This document shows positions 1-7,688 of a stretch of 64,000 bases of DNA, in pieces. The stretch is taken from the NCBI GenBank assembly GCA_029098225.1, contig JAQXNX010000009.1:1-64000 (forward strand). Direction: 5' to 3'. Source of the stretch: Spirochaetales bacterium (GTDB taxonomy: Bacteria > Spirochaetota > Spirochaetia > Treponematales > Treponemataceae). The first letter of the stretch is position 1; each line of letters opens with the position of its first letter. Below the pieces are notes generated by a model that did not search any database, had not been told where the DNA came from, and was given only the letters and a program-made list of their open reading frames with translations. Made by a program: the position numbers and the translations under genes.

Positions 1-180
1 TCCATTTGCAGTTCCAGAATTAGCAACTTTTTTGCAACTATAAGTTTTCAAAACTTTATCATGAACAACATGAGAAAAAGTGACGATACAAATATCCGCA
101 ATTCTTTCGTGATTTCCGTAAAATTTCTCTGGCGTAATCAAGGCTTCAGATTTATCATCAAATGAATTTTCTATACTCAT
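1..180 (-). CDS. nucleoside phosphorylase-like protein, N-terminal part (runs off the window)
   Basis: This is a partial gene: 60 codons from an ATG at 178-180 to the window edge. The peptide starts MSIENSFDDKSEALITPEKF and continues with ICIVTFSHVVHDKVL and ends in GTANG. The phrases ITPEKFYGNH and IVTFSHVVHDKVL recall the N-terminus of phosphorylase-superfamily (purine/uridine phosphorylase) proteins, which cleave nucleosides with phosphate in the cytoplasm. The assignment comes from remembered family patterns, and the active site lies outside the window. The neighbouring AbiEii-like gene overlaps its 5' end by 23 bases in another frame. Confidence 0.5.
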   Translation of the reverse strand, partial: MSIENSFDDKSEALITPEKFYGNHERIADICIVTFSHVVHDKVLKTYSCKKVANSGTANG

Positions 181-1180
181 ATTTTTTCCCTAAGTCATTT
201 ATTTCTTCTTCAATCTTTTTAATTACTGAAAGGACTTCTTCAAAAGACGGCGAGTCTCCAAAAATCATCTGCTTCATATTTTCATAATCTTTCTTCAAAT
301 TAGGAATACTGTTTTCATTTGGATAGAGCTTAAATGTACCAGGAACAGCTTCTTCAAATCTAGACCAGCTTCTATTATAAAATGTTATTGTAAAAATTCT
401 GACCTCATTTAATAGTTCAATGTTATTCAAAGCTTCTTTTTTTACAAAAGAATTATTCATACAATACAAATCATAGTAATGACGAAAATAGCGCATAGGT
501 ACTTTCCCATCCACACGATTAGCTTCTTGATGCATAATTACAGCTTTTTCCCAGAATGTACGTACAGGCTTCGTTATTAAAACTGGAAAACTAACAGTTT
601 CAAATAATTTAGGATATTCTTGAGCGATAAAACTTGAAATCTCTTTTATTTCACAAGGAGTCCAAGCTGCTAACGGACCAATTTCAAGTTTTACAGAATC
701 TTTAACATATTCATTTCTGAATGAAGAAGGATATTGAATATAAATAGCTAAATCCTTCTCTGACAGGACAACATTAAAATCCGATTCCAATTCGGATTCT
801 AAATCACGCTTTAATATGGGAATTAATTTTTCTTGATAAAAAGCTATAGCCTTTCTATTTAACTCATCTGCATGTTTTGATTTTTTATTTTTACTTTCAA
901 GATTTATAATATCTTCAAGATTAACATTCAGAACATCTGCTTTAAGAACGACATCAATATCCTCAGAGAAACGATTTATCAAATCATATCCTTTTGAAAG
1001 ACTTGTACCCCCCTTAAATTCAAGAAAGTTTTTATATACAAATCTATTAAAAAGATAGTCCAATATATAACAGACATATAAATCCTTTTCTACTAGAGCA
1101 GGTGGCAAATTTTTCTTTCTGGCAGTATTTAAGATAGCTGCATCTATATTTTTTCTTTCGTTATGTAAAAATCTACGCAT
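158..1180 (-). CDS. AbiEii/AbiGii-family nucleotidyltransferase toxin
   Basis: This is the toxin half of a predicted type IV toxin-antitoxin or abortive-infection pair. AbiEii proteins are cytoplasmic nucleotidyltransferases. Near the N-terminus it has the family's motif GGTSLSKGYDLI followed by SEDIDVVL, where the acidic residues would bind metal. A later YNRSWSRFEEAVPG stretch is also typical. I chose the ATG at 1180 because a GAGGGAG ribosome-binding site lies about 6 bases upstream and the start overlaps the antitoxin stop by 8 bases (ATGCGTAG), indicating translational coupling. An in-frame upstream start at 1204 would lie well inside the antitoxin gene. Length (340 aa) is normal for the family. 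The assignment is by motif only. Confidence 0.85.
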   Translation of the reverse strand: MRRFLHNERKNIDAAILNTARKKNLPPALVEKDLYVCYILDYLFNRFVYKNFLEFKGGTSLSKGYDLINRFSEDIDVVLKADVLNVNLEDIINLESKNKKSKHADELNRKAIAFYQEKLIPILKRDLESELESDFNVVLSEKDLAIYIQYPSSFRNEYVKDSVKLEIGPLAAWTPCEIKEISSFIAQEYPKLFETVSFPVLITKPVRTFWEKAVIMHQEANRVDGKVPMRYFRHYYDLYCMNNSFVKKEALNNIELLNEVRIFTITFYNRSWSRFEEAVPGTFKLYPNENSIPNLKKDYENMKQMIFGDSPSFEEVLSVIKKIEEEINDLGKKYEYRKFI

Positions 1181-1793
1181 TATCATCTCCCTCGTAATTT
1201 GCAATATCTTTTATGCACTCATAAATCCATGATGTAACGTACTGTGTTTCTTTCAGAATTAACAATATGTCTTGTTGCGAAAACTGTTGTCTGATTGTTT
1301 CTTTTATCTGTTCGTTAAAATTTTCTTGGCCTAAGGATTTTAAAGCCTGTACAAGTGTATTAGACTTATCTGACAAAGTAGAAATCATTTTATTGTTTGT
1401 ATGTTTAAATTTTAATTTCGTTCCATTTATATCATATTCTCTATATGGTCCATCGCTAAGATATACATAATTTGCTGGAACTTGTGTTGATAGTTTTAAT
1501 TTATTCAGTGCAGTATTTCCAGTTGGGGCAATATGCCAGGAAAATTTTTTTGCCAATTGAATGGCAATGTCTTCAATTGGAATAGCAACAAACTCTTGCA
1601 AAAACTCAGAATATTCAGGCTTGGAATAAAGTCCATCAATTTCTCGCTTAATGAAATGCTCTTTCTCAAAGCGGGTTAATATAACTTTTACACTTTTATA
1701 AGCACCAAGATCAGTAAAATCTTTAATGCTGAACAGCGAATTCTGAGGAAGATTTATAATTCGATTTTTAATGGCTGATGAAATATTGTTCAT
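1173..1793 (-). CDS. AbiEi-type antitoxin (DUF6088-like), leaderless start
   Basis: This is the antitoxin partner of the downstream AbiEii-like toxin. The 206-aa product starts MNNISSAIKNRI, has an N-terminal winged-helix-like region (SLFSIKDFTDLGAYKSVKVILTRFEKEHFIKREIDGLY, residues about 20-60), and then the TGNTALNKLKLSTQVP block seen in AbiEi/DUF6088 proteins. Such antitoxins bind inverted repeats in their own promoter. I reject the longer frame beginning at 1868 because a consensus promoter with its -10 at 1806-1811 and a 16-bp inverted repeat ends on the ATG at 1791-1793. The mRNA would begin only a few bases before this ATG. Confidence 0.85.
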   Translation of the reverse strand: MNNISSAIKNRIINLPQNSLFSIKDFTDLGAYKSVKVILTRFEKEHFIKREIDGLYSKPEYSEFLQEFVAIPIEDIAIQLAKKFSWHIAPTGNTALNKLKLSTQVPANYVYLSDGPYREYDINGTKLKFKHTNNKMISTLSDKSNTLVQALKSLGQENFNEQIKETIRQQFSQQDILLILKETQYVTSWIYECIKDIANYEGDDNA

Positions 1794-1834
1794 ATTGTTA
1801 CCAAAATTATATACTTTTGGTAACAATATGTAAA
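1791..1834 (-). promoter_or_regulatory. abiE promoter with perfect 16-bp inverted-repeat operator
   Basis: On the minus strand a -35 box TTTACA (1829-1834) and -10 box TATAAT (1806-1811) are separated by exactly 17 bases. A perfect inverted repeat, CATATTGTTACCAAAA (1791-1806) and TTTTGGTAACAATATG (1815-1830), covers the spacer and the ATG. The predicted transcript starts about 5-7 bases upstream of the ATG, so the mRNA is nearly leaderless. Binding of the antitoxin here would block RNA polymerase; that autoregulation is inferred from AbiEi family behaviour. Confidence 0.85.
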
Positions 1835-1845
1835 GAAAGTATTTT

Positions 1846-2631
1846 TTACCATTCCCAGCCATCATCACGACTTCTGACTTTTTTCCGAACCTGAGGTATT
1901 TCTTCTTTGATTTCTCTTGTTTCCTTAATCTGGTTAATGGTCTTAGCTTTCATTCCTTTTTCGATGTACTCACCTAAGTTCTTGCAGCAATTTTTCTTCA
2001 TGTCTTCACCGACATTGATTATTTCATCAGGTGTCTTTTTCCAGAACGTTTTGACAAAATATTCTGCCTTGTGAAGCCAGGAACCAAACTTGTGGCCTAA
2101 ACAATTAAACCAATAACAAAGGCCTTGCCCATCACCTTTAGCTGCCATAAGTCTTGCATCCTCAAACTTAATGTCATCTGCAAAGTTATAATAGGGTGAA
2201 GTCAAAGAGTTCTGTAAATTTTCTGCTCTTTGTGCAATTTTCAAAGCATCATCAAGTTTCTGATTTGCCTGTTCATCTTTGGCTTCAAATATCTTCTTCA
2301 TTTTTCTGAGGAAATCAAAACCTTTGTGAATATGTGCAGAAGCCTTGCCTCTCGCATGTTGTTGGTTCTGTCTTTCTTCTTCCAGCTGTTCAAGTCCTTC
2401 TCTTGCTTCCCGTTCTTTTCTTCTTGAAATTTTGTCCCTAAGCTCGTGGGCTTCCTTATTCTTCTGGACCTCTTCAGCGTATTCTTTCTTTTCTGTTTCA
2501 AGAGTTTTCTGTCCATGCTTCAAAGAATCTTCACGACCTTCCAGATTGTTTTCCCAATCAATTAAACCTGACTTATCTGCTTCAACTTCTTCAAGGCCGG
2601 TTACAAGTTTTTCCGCCATGGCATAAACTTC
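1846..2631 (-). pseudogene. coiled-coil protein remnant fused to the integrase, mobilisation-protein-like
   Basis: This is the 3' part of an open frame that starts inside the broken integrase. It encodes a highly charged heptad-like stretch (about 80 residues, rich in E, K and Q: NLEGREDSLKHGQKTLETEK and onward), then a cysteine-containing segment (GQGLCYWFNCLGHKFGSWLH) and a basic tail ending RSRDDGWEW. The layout resembles the C-terminal coiled coil of plasmid mobilisation (Pre/Mob) proteins, but no relaxase catalytic motif is present, so that identity is weak. The junction with integrase sequence is near 2631, suggesting a deletion that joined two element genes. Probably non-functional. 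Confidence 0.4.
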
Positions 2632-3679
2632 ACCTCTGAATCGTTTTGGGCTCATAGGTTTATCTGAAGCTTGTATGCTGTAAAAGATAAAACTGTTTTC
2701 GTCATAGCCCCAGGGATTAAAGGCAGCCTGATTCAAAAGCATATCCCGTAGTTGTGGTGGGATTCTGATTTCCCGTTCTTCTCCGTTCTTTGGAGGTTTA
2801 AGACCGCCTTCATAAGGACTGTAAGAATGCCGAATAAATACGGTCAGTTCCAATATCCTGAACCTGAAGAGCCAGAATTTCTCCTTCACGCATTCCCGTA
2901 AAACAGGCAACCAGACAGGCAAGCTTTACACGGTCATTGTCCCATTCAGCATTAAAGAGTGCTTTTGTTTCTTCAAGAGAAAGAATAGTCTTTTTCTTTG
3001 GTTTGCTTCTTGGAGAAATGATTCCTGAATAACAGTTGTTTTCAGTAAGGTCGTGAAGGTGTGCCCATTTCATTGGAATTGTCAATGACTGAAGAACTGC
3101 TTTAATAGTTTTAGGACTCAGCTTCCTTGTACATTCTGCCATGAAGATTTTATTTACATCATCTCGAGTAACCTCACCAAGAAGTTTTCCTTCAAGGATA
3201 GGCCTCCATTTACTTTTGATGATGTTTCTCATGTTCTGCAGATGGCGGTTTGTTGAAGAGTGATCCTTCAGTTCCATTTCACGAAGATATGGAGATTGGT
3301 CTCGTGTCCAGAATTCAATAAGGTATTCCATTACATCACGGTCACCTTTTGCATTTGTGCGGACAGCGGTTTGGATGAATTTACGGTCCTTCATTACCTG
3401 AATAAGATCGTTGATTTCCTTCTCAGACAAATCGTTTGTCTCAAGGTAATTAAGAACAGTAATAAAGTTGAATGATTTTTTGCCGATTGCTTTTCCAGTT
3501 CTGGAAGTACGGTCTGGTACACAACCATTAACGACCCATCCCATAACTACACGTTCGGCTTCAGTCTTGTTTTCTTTTCCCGTACTTTTGTTTCGGGAAA
3601 TAGTGCCGTCAGGGAGACGGACTTGAGCATACCAGAATGGTGAATGCTTTGTTTTGAATAGTAAATAAGGTTTATTCAA
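2632..3679 (-). pseudogene. tyrosine recombinase (phage-type integrase), frameshifted and truncated
   Basis: Integrases of this family move integrative elements. The intact N-terminal part (from the ATG at 3677-3679) has an arm-binding-like start, a core-binding region around residues 130-220, and the start of the catalytic domain with box I arginine in ACFTGMREGEILALQ (Arg264). Near 2832-2838 the frame shifts by one base: the first frame reads DRIYSAF, whereas the next continues IRHSYSPYEGGLKPPKNGEE. After MSPKRF (about 2635) integrase similarity stops, so the H-x-x-R box and the tyrosine nucleophile are missing. It cannot be active. It marks a decayed mobile element beside the toxin array. 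Confidence 0.8.
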
Positions 3680-3863
3680 GTATCTTCCTTTCCTCGGCAG
3701 GCAGAAGATGATTTTACTTTACAATATTACGTAACATTTGTAAAGTTTTCCTTAAAATACTACTATAATTTCATTCTTACTTTTTACTTTATATTCGTTT
3801 TTCCATCCTCCTGCGCTGAAAAACTCGATTTATCGTAAATGTATCTTCTTATATTACAAGGAA

Positions 3864-4358
3864 TTAGAAAGTAGATTTTCCAAATAATACAAGGAGTGTC
3901 CTACAGGTTCGAGTTCGACGGTCACCTCTTTTATAAGACAGACTCCAGCTTAGAATCTGCTTTGTAAACACATCAAAGTACATTGTAAGTTCCCAGTACG
4001 TGTAATTGGCCCAGAAGGCTGTCATATCGGAAACTATGACCTGTTTTGGTCTGTCTACTGTTTCCCTGGTTGTAAATATCAGGTTCGGGTATTTATCCCT
4101 GATTTTCCGCCTGGTGTACTTTGTTCTGTGCTTTGTCTCTGCTCTCAGTCCGTATATTCTGAATATCTTGTAAACAAAGTTGTCACTTATCCTCACACTA
4201 CAATTTAGTCTTATAAATGCTGCTGTCCATCTGTAACCGTGACTTTTATGAGCCGAATGTATTTCAGTTACTAAAATTACGGCTTCTTCTCTTCGTACAT
4301 CTCGTTCTGTAGGGCTGCGGCTCAGCCATTTGTAATAACCGGACTTGCTTACTTCCAT
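3864..4358 (-). pseudogene. IS3-family transposase OrfB, truncated
   Basis: This encodes the transposase catalytic half of an IS3-family element. It opens with MEVSKSGYYKWLSRSP and the HGYRW block of the HTH_21 region, then begins the retroviral-type integrase core with the first catalytic Asp in VIVSDMTAFW (Asp111). Similarity stops after SLSYKRGDR (about 3920). The second Asp (usual HSDRG motif) and the Glu are lost, so the product is catalytically dead. OrfB normally has no start of its own. Here its frame is open upstream to the slippery site at 4475-4481 (…SEEFEIIKSLSHEYPVRTL…), giving a potential OrfAB fusion. Confidence 0.85.
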
Positions 4359-4405
4359 TACTTCACATAATGTTCTTACAGGATATTCATGCGAAAGTGA
4401 TTTTA

Positions 4406-4750
4406 TTATTTCGAATTCTTCGGACTTAAACGTATAAAGACAGTCTGTCCATCTTCGGTCTTCTGGACTGTATAGTTTTTTTTAAGCCGTTCATTCTCAA
4501 TCCGGAGTTTGAGGATTTCCCTTTTGTAATTTTCCTCCGTGCGGTCTATTCCTTCGGGTAAGACATCGCCCATTTCTCCGGCTCTACTTAAACCTTCTAT
4601 TCCACCTGCTTCATACTGCTTTATCCATTTACGCATGGATGTTTCAGAAACATCATTCATTTCACAGAAGTCTGACAGTTTCACTTCTGTTTTTGCTCTA
4701 TAAGTCTTTATAAGGAATTCTTTTTCCAGCGGGCTAAGCTGTTTTCCCAT
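4406..4750 (-). CDS. IS3-family transposase OrfA (helix-turn-helix)
   Basis: This is the small DNA-binding protein of the IS3-type element. The ATG at 4748-4750 is preceded by a strong GGAGGTG site, and is preferred over the ATG at 4762. It contains an HTH (VKLSDFCEMNDVSETSMRKWIKQYEAGGIEGL) and a short leucine-zipper-like segment (EILKLRIENERLKKNY) used by this family for dimerisation. The gene itself looks intact, but the element is dead because orfB is truncated. On its own OrfA could still bind IS ends. Confidence 0.85.
   Translation of the reverse strand: MGKQLSPLEKEFLIKTYRAKTEVKLSDFCEMNDVSETSMRKWIKQYEAGGIEGLSRAGEMGDVLPEGIDRTEENYKREILKLRIENERLKKNYTVQKTEDGQTVFIRLSPKNSK
4475..4481 (-). other. 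A AAA AAC slippery heptamer for -1 frameshift (OrfA to OrfAB)
   Basis: On the minus strand the codons CTT AAA AAA AAC sit in the OrfA frame, giving a canonical A-AAA-AAC heptamer. A -1 slip here enters a frame that stays open (KLYSPEDRRWTDCLYTFKSE) straight into OrfB. This is the known IS3-family strategy for making the OrfAB transposase, and it is visible directly in the sequence. Confidence 0.8.
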
Positions 4751-4848
4751 GTACACCTCCATGGCAGAAAACTGTCTTTATTGTCCTATTTTTTTCAACA
4801 GTTTTCTACCTGTTAGTGTCCACTTTTAGTGTAGCATCAAGATTGTAC
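4751..4848 (-). mobile_element. right-hand (5') end of the IS3-type element
   Basis: Upstream of orfA there is a non-coding stretch containing an IS-end-like sequence (ACACTAAAAGTGGACACTA on the minus strand, about 4818-4836), consistent with a terminal inverted repeat. The opposite end is missing because the element is cut off within orfB near 3920. The exact boundary is uncertain. Confidence 0.45.
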
Positions 4849-4903
4849 TACAGAAGTTCCATCAGCTGCACATATTTTAAAGAGTTATTATTACTTTCCG
4901 TCG

Positions 4904-4919
4904 ACAAATTATTATTTGT
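4904..4919. repeat. cassette-boundary palindrome 1 (ACAAAT-TATT-ATTTGT)
   Basis: This is a perfect 6-bp inverted repeat with a 4-base centre, overlapping the 3' end of the first candidate immunity gene. It is the first of six related copies in 4.9-8.6 kb. Confidence 0.75.
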
Positions 4920-5574
4920 TACTTTCAAGAGTGAATAAATCTGAAAATTGCTCAAATGTTATATTCTGTTTTTTTTCAGATATTTCATTATCTTGTTCAA
5001 CCAAGTTTTTTTGTAAATAATATTCTATTAATATATCATACTTATCAGTATCCATAAAAAAAGATTTATTTGATTTCATCAATGCTATTCCAAGTTCTTT
5101 ATAAAGAGCAGTTTCATTTATTATTAACAATATTTCATGCTCTATATCTAAATATGGTTGTTTATAATAACCAGTTTTAGAACCTTCTTTTATAGAGTTT
5201 TGATTTTCTGGAGCCCATATATAATCAAAACTTTCTCTACTACTTTCTTTAATTTCTTCATTGTCTATTGTAAAATATGTATAAAAATATTCTCTATTAT
5301 TTTTTTTACATTCATAATATTTATCTATATTGTAAAAGCTTGTTTTAATAAAGGACTCTATTTGAATAATCAGGTTTTCTAATTGATTAGAAGAAATTAT
5401 TATTGTTCCATCATTTTTATCATAGCTTTCAGCATATAAAGCAATAACATCATTAATTAAACTTTCATTTTGTAATGGAATAATTTCTATTTTTTTATTT
5501 TTATTATTTTTGCATCCGGAAATAAAAATCAATAAGCATAATAAGAAAATTATTTTATTACTTTGTAACTTCAT
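4912..5574 (-). CDS. lipoprotein, candidate immunity protein of orphan toxin module 1
   Basis: The start at 5574 gives MKLQSNKIIFLLCLLIFISGC, a lipoprotein signal peptide with lipobox ISGC. The mature 200-residue part is acidic and lysine/asparagine-rich with no family I recognise. It starts 17 bases inside the upstream toxin-like frame (stop at 5558), which implies translational coupling. In polymorphic toxin systems the gene right after a toxin tip is normally its immunity gene, and membrane-anchored immunity proteins are common. The immunity role rests on this context only. Very AT-rich compared with core genes nearby. Confidence 0.6.
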   Translation of the reverse strand: MKLQSNKIIFLLCLLIFISGCKNNKNKKIEIIPLQNESLINDVIALYAESYDKNDGTIIISSNQLENLIIQIESFIKTSFYNIDKYYECKKNNREYFYTYFTIDNEEIKESSRESFDYIWAPENQNSIKEGSKTGYYKQPYLDIEHEILLIINETALYKELGIALMKSNKSFFMDTDKYDILIEYYLQKNLVEQDNEISEKKQNITFEQFSDLFTLESNK

Positions 5575-6094
5575 ATAAACCTTCAATCTCTCCTTCTGTA
5601 TTTATTTTTATAATACCTTTTAAATATTCAGGAATTTTTTCACTTTTTTCAGTTCCCATAATTCCCAAATATTTTGAAAAAATATATTTTTCTTCTGTAG
5701 CTATAATTATACTTTCATCTGAATTATTTAATAAATCTTGAATATCTGTAGGTAATATTTCTATATTTACTTCATTTATTACTCGACCTGGTAAATTATT
5801 GGCTTGTTGAAATTTTTCCAATGCATCTTTTGTTCTTCCGTAAAAATACGATGTTAAATTTGTTTTTACATATTTTGTTTGAACTTGCATTTTGGGATTT
5901 ACATTTGATTTGTAATATTCTTGGTATGTCTGTTCATTTGTTGAGATATATGTAATTTGATAAACTTTAGAATCATTATAACCTACAAGATTACAACTAT
6001 ACTGATAAGTTTTATCTACTGATTTTTGACAAGCAGCGAAAATAAAATTTTCTGATATTTTATTTATTTTTTTTTCAACGCTATAATCACGCAA
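5558..6094 (-). pseudogene. orphan toxin C-terminal module 1 (unknown toxin domain, no ATG)
   Basis: The frame is open from a TAA at 6125-6127 and begins KLEVGFTNSDLRDYSV, almost identical to the beginning of module 2 (KLEVGFTNSDLSGDYSV). No ATG exists before the domain; the only candidate start is TTG at 6094, without a convincing ribosome site. The remaining 170 residues (for example YFYGRTKDALEKFQQANNLP) match no toxin fold I can name. I read it as the displaced variable tip of a larger polymorphic toxin, kept with its immunity gene. It would be expressed only after recombination into a full-length toxin gene, or weakly from TTG. Confidence 0.5.
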
Positions 6095-6106
6095 ATCGCT
6101 ATTTGT
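6092..6106. repeat. cassette-boundary palindrome 2 (GCAAAT-CGCT-ATTTGT)
   Basis: CAAAT (6092-6096), CGCT, ATTTG (6101-6105) lies at the 5' edge of toxin module 1, inside the shared coding start (TNSDL). The copy at 7474-7489 is identical in its core. Confidence 0.75.
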
Positions 6107-6275
6107 AAACCCAACTTCAAGTTTTTACTCCAGAAACCTTTTTTCTCCCTTACATTTCTCCATATTAATTAATTATAAACTTGAATCTTAAGATTTTCAT
6201 CTTAAAACTCACCCGTTTTTACCAGATTTATGCTAAATTTCAGGTAAATTAAGCCTGATTTTTGTTCTGCCCCTG

Positions 6276-6289
6276 CAAATTATTATTTG
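6276..6289. repeat. cassette-boundary palindrome 3 (CAAAT-TATT-ATTTG)
   Basis: The inverted repeat is extended by flanking CCCC and GGGG (GCCCCTG…TGTGGGG), giving a stronger hairpin downstream of immunity gene 2. The same sequence recurs at 7665-7678. Confidence 0.7.
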
Positions 6290-6362
6290 TGGGGGGAAAT
6301 TTAATTATTTTTTTTTAGAACATTTTTTATGTAAAATCAATTTAAATACAATTTTTTTTTAA

Positions 6363-6737
6363 TTATTTTTTCTGATATATCTCCAAATACCCATTCTGCT
6401 TCCAAACTTTTAATGTCATTTTTGCATTGAATCCAAATATTTTATTATCCGGATTATCGGCAATTTCTTGAAGTACAGATTCTGCATAAGGTACTTTATA
6501 ATTAAGTGCAAGACAATATGCAGCCGCCTCTGTTTTTATTACAATATTTGAAGATTCAAACAATCTGTCAATGCATTGATGACCAAATTCTGTTTCTTTC
6601 TCAAAAATCTTAAAAATTTTTATTAATCTTTTTCCTTCTTTATTTGAACTTTTATAGTCACCATTTAAAGTTGCTTCATATAAAATTTTACCAGCGTTTT
6701 CATATATTTCTAGAATTTCATCTGTCGTATATTTCAT
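6363..6737 (-). CDS. DUF2019-like immunity protein of module 2
   Basis: A 124-aa, probably all-helical cytoplasmic protein. The segment AAAYCLALNYKVPYAESVLQEIADNP followed by GFNAKMTLKVWKQNGYLEIY closely follows the DUF2019 pattern, a HEAT-like family repeatedly found beside nuclease toxins. Its ATG overlaps the toxin stop by one base (TAATG on the minus strand, 6735-6739), so the two are translationally coupled. The expected role is to bind and neutralise the HNH-like toxin encoded immediately upstream. Confidence 0.75.
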   Translation of the reverse strand: MKYTTDEILEIYENAGKILYEATLNGDYKSSNKEGKRLIKIFKIFEKETEFGHQCIDRLFESSNIVIKTEAAAYCLALNYKVPYAESVLQEIADNPDNKIFGFNAKMTLKVWKQNGYLEIYQKK

Positions 6738-7477
6738 TATTCTATTACTCCATATTGTTTTAAAACTTCTAATCCGAAATTATATTGTTCTTCAAAACTT
6801 TTTCCTACTAACCAATCTCTTACAGATAATCCATTAGTAAATCTAAAAGATTTAGTACTATAATAACCCGAAATCTTCGCATGTGTTGCCGCATCAATTG
6901 CAATTATATTGTCAGTATTATGAATTTGAGTTGGAGAAAAATTAGATTTTTTTATCTGCGACTGTTCAACAATATGATGCCATTGTTTTCCGTCTCCTGC
7001 ACTTCCCAATGCTTTTTTTAATTTACCAAATGAAGAATAACCATTATTATGTGGTAAGTTATTTATTGGATTTTTTATGCTAACTAATCCTGTAGCATTA
7101 TTTACAACACTTACTGAAGTTGTCTCATTAGCTTCTATCTGTTTTGCTTGTTTACTAACACTTGCAGAACTTTCAGTATAAGAACTAACTGCATTTGAAA
7201 ATGCAGAAACTACTATAATTTTAGCTTGTATTTTTCCAAATTCATAAATAAATGATTCTGTATCTAAAGTCAAGAATTCTTTAATTTCAGAAACTTTATT
7301 TTTTACAGATTGTATTGGATGTAAGATTACTTCCTTTGTTTGATTAAATGAGTTTTTTATAGTTTGTATAGGATGTCTAAAGGTATTATAGGCATCCATA
7401 CCAAGCTCTATAATTCCATCTCTCCATGCAGACAATAAAATTGGCGTTAGTCTTGAAACAGAATAATCCCCCGACAA
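6737..7477 (-). pseudogene. orphan toxin C-terminal module 2 with HNH/His-Me-finger-like nuclease tip
   Basis: The frame opens after a TAA (about 7508) and reads KLEVGFTNSDLSGDYSVSRLTPILLSAW; there is no ATG, and only TTG at 7477 could start it. A linker of about 140 residues (DAYNTFRHPIQTIKNSF and a Ser/Thr/Val-rich stretch) is followed by a C-terminal nuclease-like domain: GDGKQWHHIVEQSQI, IHNTDNIIAI, THAKISGYYS. The HH-x-V-E-Q motif is characteristic of HNH-type toxin tips. A full polymorphic toxin would carry a secretion and delivery N-terminus that is absent here. Followed by a DUF2019 immunity gene. Confidence 0.65.
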
Positions 7478-7489
7478 ATCGCTATTTGT
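7474..7489. repeat. cassette-boundary palindrome 4 (ACAAAT-CGCT-ATTTGT)
   Basis: A perfect palindrome at the 5' edge of toxin module 2, overlapping codons of the shared TNSDL start. It begins spacer copy B. Confidence 0.75.
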
Positions 7490-7664
7490 AAACCCAACTT
7501 CAAGTTTTTACTCCAGAAACCTCTATTATCCTTATCCCTTTTTTTCCTCCATTTAAATTTATTATAAACTCGGATCATAAGATTTTCATCTTAAAATTCG
7601 CCATTTTTCGCCAGATTTATACTGAAATTCAGGCGAAATCTGTTTGATTCTTGCTCTGCCCCTG

Positions 7665-7678
7665 CAAATTATTATTTG
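7665..7678. repeat. cassette-boundary palindrome 5 (CAAAT-TATT-ATTTG)
   Basis: Identical to palindrome 3 in arms and centre. It lies 11 bases beyond the stop of immunity gene 3 and ends spacer copy B. Confidence 0.75.
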
Positions 7679-7688
7679 TGGGAGGGTG

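Larger units (their letters stand above)
6092..6290. repeat. inter-cassette spacer, copy A
   Basis: This is a roughly 200-bp repeat shared with 7474-7679. The first 45 bases or so and the last 25 or so are almost identical between copies, while the middle is looser. It has hairpins TAAGAT-TTTC-ATCTTA-like (about 6189-6204) and TTTACC…GGTAAA (about 6219-6246). The arms of the second hairpin are TTTCGCC/GGCGAAA in copy B, so paired bases changed together. A partial third copy lies at 24570-24650. No gene is seen in it. Confidence 0.75.
7474..7679. repeat. inter-cassette spacer, copy B
   Basis: This is the second copy of the 6092-6290 spacer, in the same orientation. It contains TAAGAT-TTTC-ATCTTA (7577-7592) and TTTCGCC (about 7606-7612) pairing with GGCGAAA (about 7632-7638), matching the TTTACC/GGTAAA pair of copy A by compensatory change. 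It ends in the same TCTGCCCCTGCAAATTATT segment. Confidence 0.75.

Noticed and set aside
1267..1470. Short plus-strand frame opposite the antitoxin
   Set aside because: Cys- and Leu-rich shadow of the real gene on the minus strand.
6092..7679. Integron attC sites for the toxin array
   Set aside because: A GTTGGGT core-like sequence is present in the shared coding start, but the paired RYYYAAC box and an integrase gene are not visible, so I kept only the description of palindromes and spacers.
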